DNA of 64,000 bases from Paragorgia papillata (Eukaryota > Cnidaria > Anthozoa > Scleralcyonacea > Coralliidae): assembly GCA_035771165.1 (NCBI GenBank), contig JAWNZC010000470.1:1-64000 (forward strand). The letters are read 5' to 3'. Below are positions 56,074-64,000 of this stretch, piece after piece (position 1 is the stretch's first letter; each line of letters starts with the position of its first letter). The notes beneath the pieces were generated by a model. That model was not told the origin of the DNA. It saw nothing but the letters and a program-made list of their open reading frames with translations, and did no database searches. The translations under genes were made by a program, and so were the position numbers.

Positions 56074-56739
56074 TCTCCATGGTTACATCAACGCCCCGCC
56101 TAAACTTGCCCATGCATTAATACCCCTTATTATTCCCCAAAGCTCATGATCACCCCCCTAAAATGAATTAAATATTCTACTTATATGCAAATCCGGTTAT
56201 GTTTTAGCCATTAGTAATTTTAATGACTTTTCCCTTTTGTGTTCTGCACGTGCGAGAACCTTATAACATACTAAATCATAGCGACGAATTATTTAACCAA
56301 GCTCTGTAATTTTTCAAAGTGCTTGGTCAACGATGCTGTCGAATAATGTTCTTCTAAGTGTACAATAACGATTCGCTACCATTTCAAGGCGACTGTTTTT
56401 AACTTCATACGATTCCTATACGTATAAACATCACAAAAGCGACACAAATATCTAATATAATATTCAAAAGCGAACCAAATATCTAATATAATATTCATAT
56501 ATAAGCTTTTCATTGCTATGTGCCAATATGTTTTTTCTGAGCTCACGGCTTTTCGGATTGATTCGTACGTATCCTAAGTTCAGCTTCTCGAAATGATTCC
56601 TCATTCTATCTTCCTTTACTTATAAACGAGGGTTTAGTTAGGTATGATTCTAAGATGATTTATTCTGTTAGGTTCTAACCCTAATATAATATTCATAGCT
56701 TATTCAGATAATATTCGAGTTAAGTTATCTCACCAGATA

Positions 56740-56975
56740 GGGGTTAGGGGGTTCCGGAAGAGCGCTAGGTTATGACGTAGTGAATACCGGGGGGTTGCGT
56801 GACAGGTAGGTTTGGGGGGAAGTTAGGGTCAGAAGGGCCCAAAGGAGCATGAGAATGAATAAGTGTGACGTAGAAGAAAACCGGGTGGTTGATTGTCAGT
56901 TAGGGTTAGGGGGTCCTACAGGAGCATGAGACATAATGAGATTAGGGTTAGAACGTCCTAAAGGAGCCTGAGAAT
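56740..56975. repeat. Outer-end modules with TTAGGGTTAG motifs (right)
   Basis: Mirror image of 47990-48245, with the motif AGTTAGGGTTAGGGGGTCCT and relatives. An extra segment of about 30 bp (AATAATTAAAAATTGAATAT) near 56975-57000 is absent on the left. Confidence 0.7.
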
Positions 56976-57089
56976 GAATAATTAAAAATTGAATATTTAA
57001 TGAGGCGGCATCCCTTTGGCATCCATAGTGGGGGGTATTACTACTCATATGAGTCGGTTCGCAGTGGCGTTCACGTATACTCGTTCTCT

Positions 57090-57740
57090 ACAATCGACAG
57101 CGTTAACTTACTGTATATAAAAGCGAGTTTACACCAATTATGATTATCCGAAATTGCGTCATCTTCGCTAGCTCAGAAATTAATTCTCGACCAGCTCAAA
57201 AAGTATGATTAAAAATTTAACATCTCAACACGTTTTACTTCTCGACTTGTTTTTGCCGAAATCTCGACACGTTTTTATTTCTCGACTATTTTTGGCCGAT
57301 TCTCGACGAAACGGCGCGCCAACCGATGCCCCGATTATTAGCGCTTGTCACAGATACCATCACTTGATATTCTTATTTCGCACAGTTAGACGTTAAAAAT
57401 ATGCTTCTGAGTTCTGTCTTCTGGCAATTTTGTGAAAATCTTAAGACAGTGAGATGTCCAAAAGAATATTGGAACTTGGAAGCACGGAGACAATATGTTT
57501 TATTCAAAGAATGTTCGCTTTCAGCTTTGATGATGAAATCACTTCGTATATATTTTTCACCGAACGTTTCTCAGCTGAAATTTGTCATTCGCGACGTATA
57601 ACCACCTGAAGGGTATAGCTTCGTATCATCTCATATAGTAGTATATGATTAGAAAAATTAAAAATCAATTAATCAAACGGACGTACCTGTTCTCATGATA
57701 GAAAAAAGTAGACATCCCAACAAAATACTAGTAATTTTAG
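57090..57740. other. No gene supported
   Basis: TTCTCGACTTGTTTTTGCC-like motifs repeat at 57238 and 57270. Open frames at 57205-57396 and 57401-57601 have no recognised motif. Confidence 0.35.
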
Positions 57741-57744
57741 GGAC

Positions 57745-58731
57745 CTGTCATAAAGTATAGATGGGGGTGGGTCAGAGAAAAAAGGGGGGTGGGCCATCAT
57801 TTTCATGCTTGAAAAAAGGGGTGGGCCAAAAAAAGATGTGCACTACTTTGGGGGTGGGTCAATTCTAAATATGCTTAAATTATTACACAATTTTATTTCA
57901 TCTCACTTTTCAGTAACAGTTTCAGTTATGTGATTCTGACTTGTTGTCAACTTGCAAGTTAAAAAAGTTGTCAACTTGCAAGTTAAAAGAAAGTTAAAAA
58001 GATTATGTACATTTTTGACATATGTCCAAATGTAGTGTCTCACAGCCCAGAAGTAACTTAATTTGAAAATAAAATAGTGCGCATCCACGTAGTATTAGTC
58101 AATATACTGTACATATACAAGTATAAAATGGATAAAATGGCTTAAAAGATGAAAGAAAAATCAAAACTAAAAACTTTACTCCAAATTCATATAATATTTA
58201 ACAGAATACTATGGGTTGTTTCATATGTAATTTTAAAAACGCGAGCAGCAGTGTTTTAGACTTGACTACAGCTGAGTTTTTTTGAATGGCTTTTAAAACG
58301 AACTGTTTCATTAGTTTGTTGACATAGTTATCTTAAAAATTAACGTGTTTATTATGCTGTATAAAGGGAGAAATTGTGATCTTTATCACATATATTCACC
58401 GACGTGCTACTGATGTCCTTTGTTGTGTTTTCTTCATGAATTATAAATTATAAATGAGCATTATTAAATATTAATGATCTCTTGAAAGATCTGAAAGTAG
58501 CAGTCCCCCAATGGCGAATAGATCCGAAAGTAAACGGGGCTGCTACTTTTGGGATTGTGGATTCCACGGTAGTACGGTATACTATGGTAATACATTTAAT
58601 AAGGGGGGGGTGTCATTAATTTTTGTGCAAGTATTCAAGGGTGGGCCATGTTTAATCGTGCATGAAACAAGGTGGGCCGATTAAATGTTTTTTTATTTCT
58701 CTAGCCCACCCCCTCTTGTACTTTATGACAG
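57745..58731. mobile_element. Non-autonomous element with CTGTCATAAAGTA ends
   Basis: Left CCTGTCATAAAGTATAGATG and right CTTGTACTTTATGACAG are inverted. GGGTGGGCC motifs sit near both ends (57790-57860 and 58629-58680). No target duplication was found. A GTTGTCAACTTGCAAGTTAA tandem pair lies at 57942-57985. Confidence 0.6.
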
Positions 58732-59082
58732 AAATGTGCAGTTCCACGCCTTTTGAAACTTTGCTTGCAACTCGGCCGTGAACCAAAATGGCGGCGATTT
58801 TCGACATTCAACAGGGCATAGAAAATCGAGAATTCATCCAAATCAAAAAATTTTTTGACTGAGGTACTGAACAAACGACGGTAATTTGATTTAAAAAAAT
58901 ATATATATGGGGTTAGGAGCACTTTAATATTTGACATATTTAATGGTATTGTTACACTGCCCACGCAGAGCACATACAATTCTTTTGTTTTGAACAAACC
59001 GACAGACAATATCACAGGACAAAAATAGACTGACAACAAAGCGCTACTTCCTCCTACTCCCACACATGACCAATCGTGTCCG

Positions 59083-59145
59083 AATCGATCTTTAGTATTT
59101 TATGCTGGCAAATTAACGCCAGATGATTTTATTCACCTCTGGGGA
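59083..59145. repeat. Copy of the AATAAAATAC...AAAG dispersed module
   Basis: CGAATCGATCTTTAGTATTT and GCCAGATGATTTTATTCA match the reverse complement of the 5.7-kb copy. Confidence 0.5.
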
Positions 59146-59149
59146 AGTA

Positions 59150-59840
59150 TGGGCGGCCGTTACCACCAAAAATAGTACGGCGCAATTTCGTTCCCAGAGC
59201 CCACGTTCCCCACCCGGGAAACGAGAGACTCTGTGAGTACGGCGGTGAAATGGAACAGCTTGTTGTGAAATGACTTAAGGTGGCTCCATACAGTTTCTTG
59301 AAAAATAGAAAATACAAGTATGAGAGTCCAAAACACGTGATTAAACAATTCGGAAAAAGAATAAAACTAAATGTTATGCATAGTTAAACAGTCTGACAAT
59401 CAAAAACTGTTACCAAATAAATAGCAACAGTTGTTGCTATGGCAACAATGACGTTTCAAAATGGCTCCCGATTACCTTCAAACTAATTTAATTCGAAAAA
59501 AACTTTGGTGACCCCCAATTTGTTTTTCATTAAAACTTTCCTTGAAGTATGAGTAATCAATAGCCCGATTTAAAAATTAACAAACATGATTTTTCCAGAA
59601 AAAAAATTATTCGTTAAACGTTGAACACATAAAGCTAAAAATCGAGGGTTGTTGTGGTCGGGCTATGAGAGGCGGGGCATTTTTCCGGAGGGTTGTGATT
59701 AGCTTTAGGGCCACCGGGGGGTTGTGGTTAGGTTTTAGGGTTTCCGGGGGGTTGTTTGTTCGGGGATGGGGGATGACTTCTCATTTAAAATTAAGGATTA
59801 TCCTTAATTCTATGGCGAGTTGACAATTAAGGATATTCCT
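59150..59840. other. No gene supported
   Basis: A repeated phrase GGGGGGTTGTGGTTAG(G/C)TTT(T)AGGG occurs two to three times at 59680-59760. Nothing else was recognised. Confidence 0.35.
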
Positions 59841-59849
59841 TAATTTTGG

Positions 59850-60090
59850 AGTTGAGGTCGACCTGGCTTTGGCTATATATATTTAAAACCAGGACCCAGG
59901 ACCCGGACCGGGGACCCGCGGACCCATGTAAAACCAGGACCCACTTCAAATTGGACGGGGGGTTAAGAAAAATATTATATTTGGTGGCGGGGGTTGTGAC
60001 ATTTTATTGTACCACGTGCAAATGGTTGTAATCAAGAAACTTACCTTATGTTAGTGAATAATACCAACTAATCTGCTCACGTTCGGCTGT
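59850..60090. repeat. Inverted partner of 62196-62400
   Basis: GACCGGGGACCCGCGGACCC, AAATTGGACGGGGGGTTAAG, TATTTTATTGTAC-like and ATACCAACTAATCTGCT segments match, in order, the reverse complement of 62196-62400. The two copies are 2.1 kb apart and enclose two hAT-like elements. Confidence 0.7.
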
Positions 60091-60349
60091 CTATGTCTTT
60101 TTAATTTTTTATCCTTAATTATGGTGTTTACTCGATTCCAACGAGTTTCTCAATGTTTGATTTCAATCGGTCCTAGCTCAAATACATCGTGTGACATGTA
60201 CGGTCCCCCTAAACAAAACACAATAAAATGACGGAATATCGCAGCTGTTTGTGCGGTTTGCGGAATTTGCAATTGTGGATATTCTGTATAGGCGACAACA
60301 ACCAAAGAAGTCCAAAGCAAAATCTTTGCTGTGACGTGGATATTACGCG

Positions 60350-60562
60350 CAGGGCCGTCGAGAGTCAGAACGGGCCCCGGGTCATAATTTGCGCGAGGGC
60401 CCCCTCCGATATTTTTACCAAGGTTTTACTGGGCCCCAGCGCTAAGTTTTTGATAATTATATGATATATCTTCACAGACTGAATTTTTAGCGTGCCCCTT
60501 CTGGGCCCGGGCCCCGGGGTAATTACCCCGCCTACCCCCCCCCCCCCCCCTCGACGGTACTG
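60350..60562. mobile_element. hAT-like MITE with perfect 8-bp target duplication
   Basis: The ends CAGGGCCGTCGAGAG and CTCGACGGTACTG are inverted. ATTACGCG flanks both sides (60342-60349 and 60563-60570). The body is rich in GGGCCC runs. The same family begins at 63959. Confidence 0.88.
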
Positions 60563-60574
60563 ATTACGCGCACT

Positions 60575-61007
60575 TTAATAGTATTTGTTAACCCACTTGC
60601 TGCCGATCGACCGGCTTCAACCGACTACTAACTGTCTAGCTTTCCTCAGCAGACTGCTGAATAAAATCGTCTTGCGTTATCCCGAAACTCTTGGGTCATA
60701 TCTTGAAGGCGGGCAACCAAAAATGTCTTGGTCAAAATGAGACGCGGCTTAGTTTTATCGCACACACAGCTGTGATATTCCTTCAGTTTATTCCCTTTTT
60801 CTTTAGGGGGACCGTCATGCCACACACTTTGAGCTTTGATCGATTGAAAACACCTAAAGGGGCCGATTACATGAGCTGGGGCTAGTCCGGTTAACCGGGC
60901 AGACTCGTGTCACGAAATTCTTTCCTCGGCCGCAAAACTGAAGAGATTTTAATCAACGTTAGGATTCGTTTACATCTAGACTAAACCAATTCTTCTTTGT
61001 AAATTTA
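60575..61007. other. No gene supported
   Basis: Contains a short CTGCTGAATAAAATCGTCTTGCG piece of the 5.7-kb dispersed module (60653-60675). A 64-codon frame (60691-60885) has no motif. Confidence 0.35.
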
Positions 61008-61015
61008 GCTTATGC

Positions 61016-61987
61016 CATAGGCGTACGGGCCGGGGGAGCTGGGAGGCTGCAGCCCCCCCAGTTAACTGGAGAAATTGATCTATTCGGGCAGAAATCGTCT
61101 CGTAATTCGGGCAAAAAGGGTCTTGTCATTAATATTTTAACACATTGACCACATTGATGTTCAACCCGAGCCTCTGTTCAGTGTTCACCTGCATGCGTTT
61201 GGTATAAACTTTTAAGTATATAATAGTCCTTAGTTGATGTCTTCTACGACATCATCGCTTCAGTCTTTTTTGGCTGCCTATTCAAATACCAAACCTAGAT
61301 GTCTCCATCAAGAAAGCTTTGATTCAAAGCTTAAAACCAATAGGTGCGCACACTAATTTACTCTTTTGATATACATGTTCGTGTGGACACAAATACTATC
61401 ACCTCAAAATGTCTGAAAAGTTTATGGCTTGGAAGCTAAAATACTGAAAATACTTTCCAGATGGGGCAGACAATACGTTTTGGAGGTTTCAAATTCAAAA
61501 TTTTCTGCCCTACACTTCCCTTGACATGAGGTTCAGAAGTCTAAACACCTTTCATTGCTAAGAAGAACAGTCGATTCAGCCCACTGTTAGAACGCAAGCT
61601 ATCGTGCTGCCTCTGAGCTAGTGCAAAACCGGCCAGCGGAAAACTATTTTTCTATCACCAGCTACTACGCGCATTGACGAATGCATGGGATCGAGCTTAA
61701 TTTGAAGACGGGATCAAGGTGTGCTGACTGTACATTTGCAGACAGTGTTTTCTGCAGTTCTCCAACCGATGAAAATATCAAATTTACATCGATCGGGGTT
61801 CTATGGCGTTGACAATCAATTTCTCAATAGCGAGAAAGCAATTTTCGAGAAACTTCATACCAACGGACACATGCGAGAGAATGACGCGATGACGTAATTT
61901 ATTGTCATGTGATGGCATATGACGTCACAGTTTATTCGGGCAAATTCTGCTCAGCCCCCCTTACAAAATTTTGCCCGTACGCCTATG
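61016..61987. mobile_element. 1-kb hAT-like non-autonomous element with perfect 8-bp target duplication
   Basis: The ends CATAGGCGTACGGGC and GCCCGTACGCCTATG are exact inverted repeats, flanked by GCTTATGC (61008-61015 and 61988-61995). ATTCGGGCA repeats inside both ends. No transposase ORF was found. Confidence 0.88.
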
Positions 61988-62195
61988 GCTTATGCGATCC
62001 TAATCAATCGCGTGCGATGTAAACAGCGCTTAAGGATAAAAAATATATAGACAGTCGGCCCGCGAATGTGGTTTAACCAGCGTATTTATTGCCGCAAACC
62101 GCCTAGCTAGGCTAGCATCGCATTTCAGCGAACGAGCTATTTTCTGAACGGATTGCTAATCATTATATTATATCCTCTTAGAGCAATAATAACGC

Positions 62196-62400
62196 AGCAG
62201 ATTAGTTGGTATTTCACTGACATAAGCTGAGTTTCTTATTACAACAATTTGTACGTATAGTACAATAAAATATCACTCCCCGCCACAAAATATAAAATTT
62301 TCTTAAACCCCCGTCCAATTTGACATGGCTCCTTGTTTGACATGGGTCATCGGGTCCCCGGTCTGGGTCCCGGGTCCTGTTTTTACATATAGCCCGCATT
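62196..62400. repeat. Inverted partner of 59850-60090
   Basis: See the other copy. Moderate divergence, roughly one difference in eight bases by eye. Confidence 0.7.
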
Positions 62401-62441
62401 GCAATATTACTACAGGATATAAACTTACGCTACTTATTATA

Positions 62442-62960
62442 GTCCTTTTATGGTAGTCTTAATATAAAATCCTTGTACATATATATATGATTGAAATATA
62501 CAAAATAAAGACTCCTGAATAGAAGTTGTGTATTGCGCTTCGTATGAAGATAAAGCGATGGCAACAGCACAAAACCCAACAAAAGAAAAACAAATACCAA
62601 CAAGAAAATAGCGGCCGAGACATTTTACTGTCATGTTTGATTCCATTTTTTCTTTGTTTAGTTCCCGTATCTTTTCGAACTGTTTAATTATTTTCAAACA
62701 GTATCAACGAACTCATTCAGTGGCGGAAATTGGGGTGGGGATAGTCAATTTGTCGGAAATATTCAACAAAAAAGGAAAAAAGCCAGTCAAATCCAACTTA
62801 TCAGATATTTATGAGATTTGTCGCACATCATTATGAGGCTTTGCCCAACCTCCCCCCCCCCCCGTGAAAAAGTGTGCACTGAACTCAATCAGTTATCTTT
62901 GTTTTTAATGCGTTCCAGCAGATGAGACAAAAGGGCCGTTGCCTTATCTGGCGTGGTAAA
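62442..62960. repeat. Dispersed repeat, contiguous copy of 34911-35960
   Basis: TAGTCCTTTTATGGTAGTCT, TTGTGTATTGCGCTTCGTAT and GTAAAGTGC-free AATGCGTTCC(A/G)GCAGATGAG segments match. The minus-strand frame from 62697 keeps ELNKEKMESNMTVKCL, a hydrophobic stretch and ALSSYEAQYTTSI, as in the other copy. Confidence 0.65.
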
Positions 62961-63348
62961 CCGCGTGGTAAACTTCAATTAATGACAGTATACTGTGTTT
63001 CATTCAAATACCACATGCATGCACAGGCTATGATCAGGCTACATGATGGATGTTTGCTAGAATTAAGTGGCCTGCAATTCCGAGGTTAAAAACACCGGGG
63101 GTTAAAGTAGTAAAGCGGAAACTCTCGAAATGCTTTATACAGTTAGTATGATAAATTCGGAAACTTTCGCAATGGCTGAATGTATTTTAATATATGCTCC
63201 ACTTCACTAAACTTTTAAAAAGTTATTTCTTTTTGGAATCAGCAGGTTCGGGCCAGGTTCCAGAGGTATTTTTTTCCTTTAAAGTATTAAATTGTCGATT
63301 TTATACTGATTGACTGCTCGTCAACTCGCTCGGGCTATGGATGGTGGT

Positions 63349-63958
63349 ATGAACAGTACAAACAGTACATCTCGCACATTATCAAAAAACTTTATCATTT
63401 CAGTCACAGTTATTTTCGCAACAACAGTATTGTTTGTCTTGCTAGAAAATATTTTGGTTATTTTAACTATTTTATCTTCGCGACAACTGCGTCAGGTAAG
63501 ATCCAATTAGTTCCTCGTTGGACTGGCTGTTGCTGACATTTTCACATCATTAACCCTCATCCCTTTTCAACTTGTGCAAGTATGGTCCTCTCCTAACTGG
63601 CCGCTTGGTGATGTTGGTGTTAAAATATCTATGTGGAATTTCTATATGGTTGTACCATTCCATCACAGTTGATCGCTATCTAGCCTGCGTGCAGACGCTT
63701 GTATTTCCGGTGATTAATACGTATTAATCACCGGAAATACAAGCGTCTACACGCAGGCTAATCGCTATCTGGCCATCAGCCCATCACAAGGCAAACATAC
63801 TCAACCCAAGTTACGTCGAAAGGAGTAATTGGCTGTTTGGTTTTTATTTGGGTACTGTTAAGCATAACCTTTAGAAATCCACCACATAATGAATATGCCT
63901 ATCTTTTTATCCATGTTTTGGTACCATTAATTATAATATGTTACTGTTACATAACGAT
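63349..63958 (+). pseudogene. GPCR pseudogene related to the receptor at 42324-43304
   Basis: It starts MNSTNSTSRTLSKNFIISVT, parallel to the intact receptor, and keeps FLVGLAVADIFTSLTLIPF, WSSPNWPLGDVGV, DPPHNEYA-like (NPPHNEYAYLF) and HVLVPLIII blocks. Lesions: an in-frame TAG after RQVRSN (63507-63515), small deletions after LGDVGV and after MVVP, insertion of an 80-bp MITE inside the DRY region (63681-63760), loss of the segment between TM4 and TM5, and truncation at 63959 by a hAT-like element. As in the intact gene, no TM3 or loop-2 cysteine is present. It is a dead duplicate. Confidence 0.9.
63681..63760. mobile_element. 80-bp palindromic MITE (Mutator-like) inside the GPCR pseudogene
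   Basis: TAGCCTGCGTGCAGACGCTT pairs with AAGCGTCTACACGCAGGCTA, and the whole element is one hairpin turning at TTAATACGTATTAA. Perfect 9-bp duplications ATCGCTATC flank it (63672-63680 and 63761-63769). Confidence 0.92.
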
Positions 63959-64000
63959 CAGGGCCGCCGAGAGCCATGATGGGCCCTGGGGTAAGTCGGA
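63959..64000. mobile_element. Start of a hAT-like element (CAGGGCCGCCGAGAG)
   Basis: CAGGGCCGCCGAGAG and a following GGGCCCTGGGGT match the left end of the element at 60350-60562. It is cut by the window end. Confidence 0.65.

Larger units (their letters stand above)
47956..57052. mobile_element. 9.1-kb palindromic virus-like element carrying mirrored packaging-type ATPase genes
   Basis: The two arms, 47956-52474 and 52580-57052, are reverse complements of each other over about 4.5 kb with few differences: one-base indels, about 14 bp extra near 49520 on the left, about 30 bp extra near 56970 on the right, and different repeat numbers near the centre. Weaker pairing extends outward to about 47895 and 57090. 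Each arm has five ORFs in the same order. No integrase, polymerase, protease or capsid was recognised and no target duplication was found. It could be a head-to-head dimer of a Polinton-like or other dsDNA virus-like element, or a foldback transposon that captured such genes. Confidence 0.85.

Noticed and set aside
60540..60550. CRISPR-like or telomeric arrays
   Set aside because: None of the tandem or CCCTAA-bearing stretches shows direct repeats with unique spacers, and the TTAGGG-like motifs are too few and irregular for a telomere.

Overview
This is AT-rich, intron-containing, transposon-dense nuclear DNA from an invertebrate animal. A cnidarian, probably an anthozoan, is my best guess. 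It rests on secreted EGF-containing haem peroxidases, a rhodopsin-class GPCR without the usual extracellular disulfide, many palindromic MITEs, tRNA-derived SINEs, and a mirrored element carrying a packaging-type ATPase. The species assignment is inference.

Layout. (1) 0.9-20.9 kb, minus strand: two tandem paralogues of a secreted haem-peroxidase gene. Gene A (976-5302) has a signal-peptide exon, a cadherin-like exon and the start of the peroxidase domain; the rest is off the window or lost. Gene B (about 11.24-20.87 kb) has a cadherin-like exon, three exons covering the peroxidase domain and three EGF exons. Splice sites and phases of gene B agree through the whole chain, but only if five short homopolymer runs each carry one extra base. 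MITEs fill the introns. (2) 20.97-26.82 kb: a nested composite element. A TA-flanked MITE is split by a 5.7-kb element with a perfect 8-bp target duplication, and that element is itself a giant inverted repeat with about 2.3-kb arms. (3) 27-38 kb: mostly non-coding, with SINEs, MITEs, a higher-order minisatellite and TA tracts. (4) 38.36-39.96 kb: a compound microsatellite palindrome followed by two 3' ends of a non-LTR retrotransposon with (TCTG)n tails. (5) 42.3-43.3 kb: one intact single-exon GPCR gene. (6) 47.96-57.05 kb: a 9.1-kb near-perfect palindrome with five ORFs in mirror image on each arm, among them a C2H2-finger/A32-like packaging ATPase. Tandem GAGTAACTC-type repeats flank a 105-bp centre. 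This is the most unusual object here. (7) 57-64 kb: non-autonomous elements, several with exact 8-bp duplications, and a GPCR pseudogene that shares ancestry with the intact gene at 42 kb.

The mirrored element looks like a head-to-head dimer of a linear virus-like or Polinton-like genome. Each ORF with arm differences is open in only one arm: the ATPase and the Cys/His-rich ORF on the left, the 164-aa ORF on the right. No polymerase, integrase, protease or capsid gene was recognised, so it is at best non-autonomous.

Limits: all calls come from reading the sequence by eye. No database search, splice prediction or alignment program was run, and exon borders were inferred from GT/AG, phase and comparison between paralogues.
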